64,000 nucleotides of DNA from Treponema sp. OMZ 798 (GCF_024181385.1 NZ_CP051305.1:2542001-2606000), one strand, 5' to 3'. Positions 1-8,417 are shown, numbered from the stretch's first letter. The notes: a model not told the origin generated them from the sequence alone. Program-made: numbers and translations.

Positions 1-3000
1 GGGATTTTTCCAAAGAATAAAAGAGAGCCCTCTTTATGCAGAAGACAAGACCATATTACAGGAAAATAGTCTTTTTAATGATAAAGATTTTAACGATAAG
101 ACCTATCATAAAACCTATCCTACCATAAATCACCTGATAAAGGCTTGGATTGAAAACAAGGTAAAGACTGATCCTCGCCTTTTGTATTTAGCCTGCCATA
201 ATATTATCAAAAAAAGAGGGCATTTTTTATTTGAGGGAGACTTCGACTCGGAAAACCAATTCGATACTTCTATAAAGGCTCTTTTTGAATATCTGCGTGA
301 GGATATGGAGCTCGATATTGATGCCGATAGTCAAAAAATAAAGGATATCTTAAAGGACAGCTCTTTAAAAAATTTGGAAAAGCAAAGCCGGCTAAATAAG
401 CTTTTAGGACTGAGGCCGTCCGACAAACAAAAAAAAGCTATTACGAGTTTAATATCGGGTAACAAGGTAAACTTTGCCGATCTTTATGATAATCCCGACT
501 TAAAGGATGCAGAGAGAAACGGCATATCTTTTTCTAAGGATGACTTTGACGTTTTAAGTGATGAGCTGGCTTCATTTTTTGGAGATTCCTTTGAGCTTTT
601 GTTAAAAGCAAAGGCTGTATATAATTGTTCGGTTCTTTCCAAGGTAATAGGAGATGAACAGTATCTTTCCTTTGCAAAGGTTAAGATATACGAAAAGCAT
701 AAAAAGGATTTGACTAAATTAAAAAATGTTATAAAAAAACATTTCCCAAAGAATTATAAAAAAGTATTCGGATATAATAAAGATGAAAAGGTTAATAATA
801 ATTACTCCGGATATGTAGGGGTATGTAAAACCGGAAGTAAAAAAAAGATTATAAAAGAGACTACCGGTCAAGAAGATTTTTATAAATTTTTAAAAACTAT
901 CCTTTCCCCCAAATCGGATATAAAAGAAATAAATGATATATTATCCGAAATTGAAACAGGAACTTTTTTACCTAAGCAGGTATCTAAAAGCAATGCAGAA
1001 ATTCCTTATCAATTGCGCAGGATGGAATTGGAAAGGATATTAATCAACGCAGAAAATCATTTTTCTTTTTTAAAACAAAAAGATGAAAATGGTTTATCTA
1101 TCAGTGAAAAAATCATAATGCTGTTAACATTTAAGATTCCTTATTATATTGGGCCTATAAACGATAAACATAAAAAATATTTTCCTGATAGATGCTGGGT
1201 CATAAAAAAAGAAAACGCTCCTTCGGGTAAAACTACACCTTGGAATTTTTTTAATCATATTGATAGGGATAAAACAGCTGAAGCCTTTATTACAAGCAGA
1301 ACCAATCTTTGTACATACCTAACAGGAGAAGAAGTTTTACCTAAAAACTCTCTTTTATATTCCGAGTTTACCGTTTTAAACGAAATCAATAATTTACAGA
1401 TTATCATTGACGGTAAAAATATCTGCGATATTAAATTAAAACAAAAGATATACGAAGACCTGTTTAAAAAATATAAAAAAATTACACAAAAGCAGATTTC
1501 AACTTTTATAAAACATGAAGGTATTTGCAGTAAAACAGATGAAGTAATTATTTTAGGCATCGATAAAGAATGTACATCTTCATTAAAATCATATATAGAA
1601 CTAAAAAATATTTTTGGTAATAAAATTGATGAAATTTCTACAAAGAATATGCTTGAAGAGATTATACGATGGGCTACTATCTATGATGAAGGAGAAGGTA
1701 AGAGTATTCTTAAAACTAAAGTAAAAAATGAGTATGGTAAGGTTTGTTCCGATGAGCAAATCAAAAAAATTCTAAACCTTAAATTTTCAGGCTGGGGCCG
1801 TCTATCACGCAAATTCCTTGAAACTGTCACATCAGAAATTCCCGGATTTAATGAACCTGTAAATATAATAACGGCAATGCGTGAAACTCAAAATAATTTA
1901 ATGGAGCTGCTTAGCAGTGAATTTAAATTTACTGAAAATATTAAAAAGATAAATTCGACGTTTGAAGATACCGAGAAACGATTTTCATATAACGGCTTGG
2001 TAAAGCCATTATTTTTATCGCCGTCGGTGAAAAAAATGCTGTGGCAGACTCTTAAACTTGTAAAAGAAATATCTCATATTACCCAAGCCCCTCCTAAAAA
2101 AATATTTATTGAGATGGCAAAGGGTGCAGAGCTTGAACCGGCAAGAACTAAGACAAGATTAAAAATTTTACAGGACTTGTACAATAATTGTAAAAATGAT
2201 GTAGATGCTTTTAGCGCCGAGATAAAAGATCTTTCAGGTAAAATAGAAAATGAAGATAATTTAAGACTCCGCAGTGACAAACTTTATCTTTATTATACGC
2301 AGCTTGGAAAGTGTATGTATTGCGGTAAACCAATTGAAATAGGACATGTATTTGATACAGGCAAGTATGATATCGATCATATTTATCCTCAATCAAAAAT
2401 TAAAGATGACAGTATAAATAATCGGGTTTTAGTCTGCAGCAACTGCAATCAAAATAAGAAAGATAAATATCCATTGAAGACTGAAATTCAATCAAAACAA
2501 AGAGGCTTCTGGAATTTTTTGCAAAAAAATAACTTTATAAGCCTTGAAAAATTGAACAGATTAACAAGGACAACTCCAATCTCTGATGACGAAACAGCAA
2601 AATTCATTGCTCGGCAGCTTGTAGAAACAAGACAGGCAACCAAGGTTGCAGCAAAGGTATTGGAACAAATTTTCCCCGAAACTAAGGTTGTTTACTCTAA
2701 GGCTGAAACAGTATCAATGTTTAGAAACAAATTCGATATTGTAAAATGCAGAGAAGTAAACGATTTTCATCATGCCATGATGCATATTTAAATATTGTTG
2801 TCGGAAATGTATATAATACAAAATTTACAAATAATCCTTGGAATTTTATAAAGGAGAAACGGGATAATCCCAATATTGCCGATACTTATAACTACTATAA
2901 GGTTTTTGACTATGATGTAAAAAGAAATAATATTACTGCATGGGAAAAAGAAAAAACAATTGTCACTGTAAAGGATATGCTTAAAAGGAATACTCCTATT

Positions 3001-3930
3001 TATACACGCCAAGCGTCCTGTAAAAAAGGAGGACTATTTGACCAAACCATTATGAAAAAAGGTTTGGGGCAGCATCCTCTAAAAAAGGAAGGTCCTCTTT
3101 CCAATATTTCAAAATATGGCGGCTATAATAAGGTTTCTGCAGCATATTATACCCTTGTAGAATACGAAGAAAAAGGAAAAAAGATACGCAGCTTAGAAAC
3201 CATCCCTCTATATTTGAGAAAGGATATTCAAAAAAATCAAGATGGACTAAAAAGCTATTTAAAAAACCAGATAGGGAAAAAAGAATTTAAGATTTTGGTT
3301 CCCAAAATAAAAATCAACTCTCTCTTAAAAATTAACGGATTCTCTTGCCACATTACCGGAAAAACTAATGATTCTTTCTTACTCCGGCCTGCTGTTCAAT
3401 TTTGCTGTTCAAATGACGATATCTTTTATTTTAAAAAAATAATAAGATTCAATGAAATAAGAAGTCAAAGAGAGAAGATGGGAAAAACAATTCATCCTTA
3501 TGAGGATTTATCTTTTAGATCCTATGTAAAAGAAGAACTATCAAAAAAGAAAAAAACAGACAAAATAGTAGAAAATGAGTTTAATGAACTTCTTCAAAAA
3601 AAGAATTTGGAGGTCTATGATATGCTTTTAGTAAAGCATAGGGATACTATTTATAGTAAAAGGCCGAATTCTACAACTCTCGATATGCTAATCAAAGGAA
3701 GAGATGCATTTATAAATTTAAAGCCTGAAGATCAAATTAAAGTTACATTAGAAATTCTAAAACTATTTTGTACTACCAGAGAGGCGATTGATTTAGGGTT
3801 CATCAAAGGTAAATCTACAGCCGGTGTTACGACATTAGGAAAAAAAATATCAAACCTTGATAACTGCATTTTAATTTATCAGTCGATAACTGGTGTTTTT
3901 GAAAAAAGGATTGATTTGTTAAAGATATGA
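1..3930 (+). pseudogene. cas9: CRISPR-associated endonuclease Cas9 (type II-A), 5'-truncated by window edge and frameshifted
   Basis: RNA-guided DNA endonuclease of a type II-A system. Reading is open from base 2 (before the first Met) to a stop at 2789-2791, then continues in another frame (open from before 2776) to 3930, about 1,309 residues in total. Visible landmarks are the RGHFLFEGD recognition-lobe segment near 218-245, the RuvC-II glutamate in IFIEMAKGAE near 2102, and the HNH motif DIDHIYPQSKIKDDSINNRV near 2370-2425. CxxC pairs flank the HNH region. RuvC-I and the bridge helix lie left of the window. The break falls in the RuvC-III motif: frame one reads DFHHA and frame two reads HDAYLN. 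One C added at 2774-2776 (CC to CCC) restores HHAHDAYLN. As written, the protein would lack the last RuvC part and the PAM-interacting domain. It is followed by cas1 with a 4-base overlap. The break is either real loss or a homopolymer error. Confidence 0.93.
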
Positions 3931-4798
3931 GTTGGAGAACCGTTGTCATTTCAAATAGAGCAAAACTGGATTTACATTTAAATCATCTCGTAGTTAGGGG
4001 AGAAAAAACTCAAAAAGTTTTTATAGAAGAAATTTCGGTTTTAATCATTGAAACGACAGCGGTTTCTATAACCGCAGCCTTATTAAATGAACTTATAAAA
4101 CAAAAGGTCAAGATAATTTTTTGTGATGAAAAACGGAATCCGGCTTCCGAATTAGTAGGATATTACGGCAGTCATGATACCAGCGAAAAAATCAGGCTTC
4201 AAATAAAATGGGATAAGAATATCAAGCAGCTTGTATGGACTGAGGTCGTAACAGAAAAATAAGACAGCAAAAATACCTCTTAGAAAAACTGGAGCTTCCG
4301 CAAGCGAGTTTACTGGCTGAATATATTATCGATATAGACATTAACGATAAAACAAATAAAGAGGCTCATGCTGCAAAATCATATTTTGCGGCATTATTCG
4401 GAGCAGGGTTTTCCAGAAGTTTGGATATCCCTATAAATGCCGCTTTAAATTATGGATACAGCATTTTACTTTCTGCATTTAACCGTGAAATAACTGCAAA
4501 CGGTTATATTACACAACTCGGAATTTTTCATGATAATATGTTTAATCCTTTTAATCTTGCCTCAGACCTTATGGAACCCTTTAGGCCTCTGGTTGATTCG
4601 GAAGTGTTTAAACTTAATCCTCAAAAATTTGAACATGAAGAAAAACTAAAAATGGTGGATGTTATAAATAGAAAGGTGTTTATAAACAATAAAGAGCATT
4701 ATCTAAATAAGGCTATCGAAATTTTTGTACACAGTATCTTTGATGCTCTAAATGAAAAGGATATTTCACAAATTAAATTTTACCGCAATGAGTTATAG
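3927..4798 (+). pseudogene. cas1: CRISPR integrase Cas1, frameshifted
   Basis: Cas1 is the nuclease-integrase that, with Cas2, inserts new spacers. The first frame (3927-4262) gives the N-terminal beta domain MSWRTVVISN...EVVTEK and stops. The catalytic alpha domain continues in another frame from 4259 (IRQQKYLLEKLELPQASLL) to 4798. One extra A in the run of five A at 4255-4259 would join the two into about 290 residues, the usual type II Cas1 length. The likely catalytic residues all lie in the second fragment: the Glu in NKEAHAAKSYF, the His in GIFHDNMFNPF and the Glu in SDLMEPFRPLVD. The first fragment alone would be inactive. It overlaps cas9 by 4 bases and cas2 by 11 bases, a tight operon. 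A sequencing error in the A-run is a live alternative. Confidence 0.92.
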
Positions 4799-5108
4799 AT
4801 TTATGAGAGTTATAGTTTTTTTTGATTTACCCGTAATAACACCCGAAAATAGGCATAATTATTCGACATTTCGAAAATTTTTAATTAAATCCGGTTTTAT
4901 TATGCAGCAAAAATCTGTTTATTCAAAATTAGTTTTAAATCTTACAAATAGAGATTCTGTAGTAAAGAATATAGAAAAAAATAAACCGCCTGAAGGCTTG
5001 GTTGAGATATTAACAGTTACCGAAAAACAATATTCAAGGATGGAAATTATTATTGGAGAATCAAAAACAGAATATTTAAATACCGATGAAAGGCTTGTTG
5101 TTCTATGA
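4788..5108 (+). CDS. cas2: CRISPR-associated protein Cas2
   Basis: Small ferredoxin-fold protein of 106 residues, the structural partner of Cas1 in spacer integration. The start at 4788 gives MSYRFMRVIVFFDLPV, which matches the usual MSYRxMR N-terminus of type II-A Cas2; the Asp after VFF is the conserved acidic residue of the family. An upstream in-frame extension to 4752 is less likely because it lies fully inside cas1. The C-terminal NTDERLVVL is also typical. The gene overlaps the end of cas1 by 11 bases and its ATGA overlaps the start of csn2, so it is translationally coupled to both. It is intact, unlike cas1. Confidence 0.93.
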   Translation: MSYRFMRVIVFFDLPVITPENRHNYSTFRKFLIKSGFIMQQKSVYSKLVLNLTNRDSVVKNIEKNKPPEGLVEILTVTEKQYSRMEIIIGESKTEYLNTDERLVVL

Positions 5109-5779
5109 AATTAGTACATCCCGATCTCGAAAATCAAATAGCCTTTTCAGAAAACACAGTTAATGTTTTAACCATAGAAAATAAAGCTTTTTTTACCGAA
5201 TTTACATCTGAACTTTTTAGTCAATATTCAGGCAATGAAGGAAAATTCATATTATCAGAAGATAATAAAGAACTTTCTATTCCAAAAACATGTGAACTTA
5301 TACTAAATCCTATAAATATTGATATAAATAATAAACAGAATCTAAATAAAATTTATTCGATTTTAAAACAAAGTATTTCCGATGAGTACAATTACCTAAA
5401 AACATGCGGCATAAAAAGTGAAATATTAAAGTATATAGATGAGATAGTTTTTTCTTTAGACATACCCCTCAAAAGAGATGACGAATTTGATTTGACTAGC
5501 ATATTTAAAGCTGTTAATATTTCCTTTGAAACAGAATACAAGAATTTACTTGAAAAAATTATAGACTATATAAGTGCTTCTGTGGAGCTAAATCAGATAA
5601 GATGTTTTATTTTTATAAACCTAAAACAGTTTTTAAATTTCAAAGATCTATCAGAATTATATAAATTTGCCCGATATATAAAAACAAATCTTTTTTTAAT
5701 AGAGGGGACATACATATCTACAAAAGAAGATTGTGAAAAACCTTATATTATTGATAAGGACCTTTGTGAAATATATTGA
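5105..5779 (+). CDS. csn2: CRISPR-associated protein Csn2 (type II-A)
   Basis: This 224-residue protein is last in the cas operon, the position that defines subtype II-A. Csn2 forms calcium-stabilised rings that bind double-stranded DNA ends and is needed for spacer acquisition in streptococci. The sequence starts MKLVHPDLENQIAFSENTVN, the usual pattern of a short strand followed by a region that contacts its neighbour in the ring. The C-terminal half has a phenylalanine-rich hydrophobic core (CFIFINLKQFLNFKDL). Assignment rests on length, position and N-terminal pattern rather than a catalytic motif. It overlaps cas2 by 4 bases and ends 93 bases before the first CRISPR repeat. Confidence 0.87.
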   Translation: MKLVHPDLENQIAFSENTVNVLTIENKAFFTEFTSELFSQYSGNEGKFILSEDNKELSIPKTCELILNPINIDINNKQNLNKIYSILKQSISDEYNYLKTCGIKSEILKYIDEIVFSLDIPLKRDDEFDLTSIFKAVNISFETEYKNLLEKIIDYISASVELNQIRCFIFINLKQFLNFKDLSELYKFARYIKTNLFLIEGTYISTKEDCEKPYIIDKDLCEIY

Positions 5780-5872
5780 CAATAAATAATTCTCATGATA
5801 GTATTAAAAAGTAATCATCTTAGACTACCGCTATCCATAGTGTGATAGAGTCTCACCTACGCCATATCTGAC
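5780..5872 (+). promoter_or_regulatory. CRISPR leader
   Basis: This 93-base AT-rich stretch lies between the csn2 stop and the first repeat. The array's degenerate repeat is at the far (right) end, which puts the leader and the newest spacers here. It contains GATAGTATTAAAAAG near 5797, a weak -10-like region. No ORF or anti-repeat is visible. Confidence 0.7.
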
Positions 5873-6305
5873 GTTTGAGAGTTGTGTAATTTAAGATGGA
5901 TCTCAAACCATAGAAAAAACGAAGCAAGCCATCGATAGGTTTGAGAGTTGTGTAATTTAAGATGGATCTCAAACAAGTACCTCAATCTTAAAAATGAACC
6001 TGTTGTTTGAGAGTTGTGTAATTTAAGATGGATCTCAAACTAGTAAACGGAAGGCAAGACCCTATTTTTTGTTTGAGAGTTGTGTAATTTAAGATGGATC
6101 TCAAACTAGTAAACGGAAGGCAAGACCCTATTTTTTGTTTGAGAGTTGTGTAATTTAAGATGGATCTCAAACTTAAGTTTACTTTCTGCCACATAAACTA
6201 AAGGTTTGAGAGTTGTGTAATTTAAGATGGATCTCAAACAAGACCACCAACGTGTTGATTTTGACCTGAGTTTGAGAGTTGTGTAATTTAATGAAACCTC
6301 GAAAA
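5873..6305 (+). CRISPR. CRISPR array, seven repeats and six spacers
   Basis: Six identical 36-bp repeats start at 5873, 5939, 6005, 6071, 6137 and 6204, each beginning GTTTGAGAGTTGTG and ending GATGGATCTCAAAC. The seventh, at 6270, keeps only its first 22 bases (to 6291) and then diverges. Spacers are 30 bp, apart from one of 31 bp (6173-6203). The spacers at 6041-6070 and 6107-6136 are identical, so one repeat-spacer unit has been duplicated. The repeat starts with GTTT like other type II-A repeats, so the crRNA is probably read on the + strand from the csn2 side. Open frames through the array on the minus strand are repeat artefacts. The seventh repeat is broken by the insertion that starts at 6292. 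Confidence 0.98.
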
Positions 6306-6548
6306 GCAGCAAGCCTATCGGCTTGTTCTGTAAGTAAATTATTCATCATATTCACTAAAGCAAATTGCGAAATAGTTTTTAGAGGTTTTCCTTAGATTTA
6401 ATTTGAGGTATTTTTAATAAATCATTATTACATAAAAACTTATTAAAAACTCGTCAGCCATATCTATTCCGAAAGATGCGAAATAAATCCAACAAGGTTT
6501 TTAGAGAAGACCTTAAATATTTTATTAAACTGTAATAGGGAATTGAAA

Positions 6549-6826
6549 GTGAAAAAAGTGTTTCTTGTTTTTTGTTTGAGCCTATTGCAATTAGGCTTAT
6601 TTGCATAGGTTCTAATTTCGAACTTATGTTCGGCGCAGGCCCCGCAGCCTTATAGCCGTTGGCTCCCGCCCTCAATGCCCGTTTAAGCGGTTCTTATTAT
6701 TTTAGCTGCAAGCATGGAATATTTTTAGGATTTGGAAACAGCTTAGGTTTATTATCGATAAATAATAAACTTACGCTTACTAATGCGGCTATCCTTTCCA
6801 TAGGTGCGGTTTTTAGATTAAATTAA
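6549..6826 (+). pseudogene. Remnant of a secreted or outer-membrane protein gene
   Basis: GTG at 6549 gives a good signal peptide (KKVFLVFCLSLLQLGLFA), then a stop. A second frame resumes with GSNFELMFGAGPAAL and another stop, then ARLSGSYYFS, and ends FGNSLGLL...AAILSIGAVFRLN at 6826. The alternating short segments and the C-terminal aromatic pattern resemble a small beta-barrel protein of treponemes that has lost its middle. It has at least two stops or shifts and no intact frame. Family name not recognised. Confidence 0.5.
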
Positions 6827-6866
6827 GCTATAAAATTTGCCGTTTTTACTTCAAGGTAAGACCTGA

Positions 6867-6906
6867 GGGCATCTCTAAAAATCCACGAAGGTTTTTAGAG
6901 ATGCCC
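6867..6906. repeat. Perfect 15-bp inverted repeat at the end of the insertion
   Basis: Arms GGGCATCTCTAAAAA (6867-6881) and its exact complement (6892-6906) with a 10-base loop. It sits exactly at the right end of the insertion, next to the duplicated TTAA, so it may be an element end rather than a terminator. A related sequence (CTCTAAAAAT ... ATTTTAGAG) lies near 45514-45535, after a sugar-binding protein gene. Confidence 0.7.
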
Positions 6907-6990
6907 TTAAGATGGATATCAAACGAATATTACAAAATCATTTCTTTAGAGCTTTTTTGAGAGTTGTGTAATTTAAAAAGGAGACAAAAC
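6907..6990 (+). CRISPR. Stranded CRISPR remnant: half repeat, one spacer, degenerate terminal repeat
   Basis: Bases 6907-6924 are the last 18 bases of the array repeat with one mismatch. They are followed by exactly 30 bp (6925-6954) and then a 36-bp degenerate repeat (6955-6990) that keeps the 5' half TTTGAGAGTTGTGTAATTTAA and drifts in the 3' half. This is the original distal end of the array, cut off by the insertion. The 30-bp stretch is the oldest spacer still recognisable. Confidence 0.85.
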
Positions 6991-7019
6991 AAGAATTCAA
7001 AAGTTAAAAGAAGTGCGGT

Positions 7020-7177
7020 TTATATGAAATAGAAAAATAAGAGATTTTCAGACCGAGCCTTACGTACAGGCTTTATTCGGGTAAAACCTCTCGTTAGTTG
7101 CGTGGTACCCAGTTACACTCGGCAACGCCTCACGCCCCGCTTATTTTCATTATACCGCAGTATGAAAAATTTTTCAA
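7020..7177 (-). ncRNA. Candidate small RNA A with a minus-strand promoter
   Basis: On the minus strand there is TTGAAA (7172-7177), a 17-base spacer and TATAAT (7149-7154), a strong sigma-70-type promoter. The predicted start near 7142 reads leftwards through a GC-rich, fold-prone sequence with GTTGC and GCAAC arms and no ORF or Shine-Dalgarno site. The 3' end is not clear: a short AGCCT/AGGCT hairpin is followed by a T-rich stretch near 7030-7040. It does not match what I know of RNase P RNA, tmRNA, 6S RNA or SRP RNA. It lies in a gene-free gap. Confidence 0.4.
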
Positions 7178-7205
7178 GCCGCTAAAAAAAGGGCACAGAG
7201 CAACC

Positions 7206-7233
7206 GCTTCAGCAATTTGGTGCGGTTGACCTG
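7206..7233. repeat. Dispersed hairpin element, copy 1
   Basis: CAACCGC ... GCGGTTG arms enclose about 14 bases. The reverse complement of this unit closely matches the hairpin at 57708-57738: both read CAACCGCACC, then A/G-rich bases, then CTGAAGCGGTTG. Two copies in opposite orientation in gene-free DNA suggest a repeated extragenic palindrome. Confidence 0.6.
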
Positions 7234-7451
7234 AAAAAAAGGGCGTTGCCCGCCGGCCAGATTTTGCTTAGGTGCAAATTTTTTAGGGTCAGCGGGTCAC
7301 CCCACTTATAAACGGTGTAAAACTGCCGTTATTTTTCTTACATAAGAGTCCCGTCCATCTTCACTATAAGCTACTTGGACGCAACTCTTTTATAAAACAG
7401 CATAGCAATCTGCCGTTGTTTCTATTATATCACACTACACTACATTGTCAA
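7234..7451 (-). ncRNA. Candidate small RNA B with a consensus promoter and terminator
   Basis: The minus strand carries a perfect TTGACA (7446-7451) and TATAAT (7424-7429) with a 16-base spacer. Transcription from about 7417 would start with a hairpin, CGGCA-GATTGCTA-TGCTG, and would run to GGGC-AAC-GCCC followed by seven T (7234-7251 on the minus strand). That gives an RNA of about 180 nt. No ORF with a ribosome site is seen. The 5' hairpin is shared with candidate C, with compensating base changes. Confidence 0.45.
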
Positions 7452-7454
7452 GAC

Positions 7455-7595
7455 TTTAAACAAAAAAATCTTAGAAGGTTTCTTGCAAGCACAGGGCTGG
7501 TCGCCCCTCATGTAAGGAGGGACGACGCCCTGTTAAAGCGGTATAGCAATCTACCGTATTTTTTATAAGTATACAATATTGTGGGTAAAAGTCAA
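7455..7595 (-). ncRNA. Candidate small RNA C with its own promoter
   Basis: Minus-strand TTGACT (7590-7595), a 16-base spacer and TATACT (7568-7573). The transcript would begin with hairpin CGGTA-GATTGCTA-TACCG. The same loop is found in candidate B with stem CGGCA/TGCTG, so the changed bases still pair. A second hairpin follows (CAGGGC ... GCCCTG, with inner GTCG/CGAC and CCTC/GAGG). It ends in a T-run near 7462-7470, just before the promoter of candidate B. Confidence 0.4.
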
Positions 7596-7697
7596 GTATA
7601 AATTCTTAATATTGTGTCTACAAACCAGAGAAGGGACTCCCTAGCCGAAGCATAAAAGCATTTTACTTTTCACCCTTTCTTTTTTTTGCTTTTTCCT

Positions 7698-7703
7698 TAT
7701 AAT
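7698..7703 (+). promoter_or_regulatory. -10 element directly before the tetR start
   Basis: TATAAT lies 6 bases before the ATG at 7710, and there is no Shine-Dalgarno site. Transcription from the usual distance would begin at or beside the ATG, so the mRNA may be leaderless. A weak TTGCTT lies upstream. Confidence 0.4.
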
Positions 7704-7709
7704 ATAGAT

Positions 7710-8330
7710 ATGGCAAAATTCACGAGAAAAACAAGGGAAGAGCGCTCTCTTGAGATAATAGAAGCAGCAAAGACTGTATTTTTAAAAAAAGGGTTCCGTC
7801 ATACAACTATGGAGGACATAGTTGCAGCCACAACTCTTTCAAAGGGCGGTGTTTATCAATATTTTAAAAGTACAAAGGCCATAATGTTTGCCATAATGGA
7901 AGCCGGAAATTATTTTAGATACAAACGGAATGAAGAAATTTTTAATGCCGTAAAAGATATTGATGATATTTACGAAATTGTAACTCAGGCCCTAATGAGA
8001 AAACTCTTTGACGAGGTGCCGGAAAAACGGCTCTACCTTATGTTCCTTGCCGAAATTATATATGATAAAGAGTATGAAGAGCTTTTTTTACAACTTGAAG
8101 ATCAGGCTCATAAGTTTATAAGCGAGAATCTTGAACATTTGTTTGTGAGAAAAAACTTAGCCGGAAAAAAAATAAAGTATAAGACAAATAAGACAGGGAA
8201 ACTCTACTCCCGCTTCTTTAACGGAATTCTTATAATGTATGAACTTTTTGAAGATAAAACTATTTTTGATAAAAAAGAAATCCATGACCTCATCTACTCT
8301 TTTGTAAAAAAAAGCTTTGTTGTCAGCTGA
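7710..8330 (+). CDS. TetR/AcrR family transcriptional regulator
   Basis: DNA-binding repressor of 206 residues. Residues 1-60 hold the TetR helix-turn-helix: EIIEAAKTVFLKKGF, then TTMEDIVAATTLSKGGVYQY, then FKSTKAIMFAIMEAG. The rest is a helical ligand-binding domain with no recognisable ligand. I chose ATG 7710 (MAKFTRKTREERS) over an upstream TTG at 7686. There is no ribosome site but a -10 element is right before it. The next gene is a MATE exporter with an 8-bp-arm palindrome over its transcription start. The likely job is to repress that exporter until its substrate binds. The substrate is unknown. Confidence 0.88.
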   Translation: MAKFTRKTREERSLEIIEAAKTVFLKKGFRHTTMEDIVAATTLSKGGVYQYFKSTKAIMFAIMEAGNYFRYKRNEEIFNAVKDIDDIYEIVTQALMRKLFDEVPEKRLYLMFLAEIIYDKEYEELFLQLEDQAHKFISENLEHLFVRKNLAGKKIKYKTNKTGKLYSRFFNGILIMYELFEDKTIFDKKEIHDLIYSFVKKSFVVS

Positions 8331-8355
8331 ATTACTAAAAATTAGTTAGCTTATC

Positions 8356-8405
8356 TTGACTTTCTTCTTTCTTTTTATATAATATAACTGACGCAATCGT
8401 CAGTT
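8356..8405 (+). promoter_or_regulatory. Promoter and palindromic operator of the MATE gene
   Basis: TTGACT (8356-8361), a 16-base spacer and TATAAT (8378-8383) are followed by AACTGACGCAATCGTCAGTT (8386-8405). That is a perfect palindrome with 8-bp arms and a 4-base centre. It covers the expected transcription start, a classic repressor site, probably for the TetR protein encoded just upstream. I saw no copy in front of tetR itself. Confidence 0.72.
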
Positions 8406-8417
8406 ATGGAGGTTCTT

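Larger units (their letters stand above)
6292..6906. mobile_element. 615-bp insertion splitting a CRISPR repeat, flanked by TTAA
   Basis: The seventh repeat keeps its bases 1-22, ending TTTAA at 6291. Its bases 19-36 reappear at 6907-6924 beginning TTAA, with one mismatch. The intervening 615 bp are therefore an insertion flanked by a 4-bp TTAA duplication. The insert holds a dead gene (6549-6826) and ends in a perfect 15-bp inverted repeat (6867-6881 and 6892-6906). A similar right-end motif, TTTTTAGAG then ACCTTAA, occurs at about 6497-6516, suggesting nested or tandem copies. The left end (TGAAACCTCGAAAA) is only a partial match to the complement of the right end. No transposase is present, so it would be a non-autonomous element or a passenger block. 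Confidence 0.6.

Noticed and set aside
5988..6312. Open frames on the minus strand through the CRISPR array
   Set aside because: Their repeated residues simply follow the 36-bp repeat. No ribosome site or family match.
6955..6990. Degenerate repeat as a tracrRNA anti-repeat
   Set aside because: Its complement pairs with the repeat but lacks the bulge expected of anti-repeats; there is no promoter or terminator in the right place. It sits 30 bp from a half repeat, so it is the array end.
7200..7560. Integron attC sites
   Set aside because: The inverted repeats do not show the paired core sites of attC and no integrase or cassette is nearby.
7020..7600. Housekeeping RNA (RNase P, tmRNA, 6S, SRP) in the gap
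   Set aside because: None of their conserved core sequences is visible, e.g. no GAGGAAAGTCC or GGAAGCAGCC motif.
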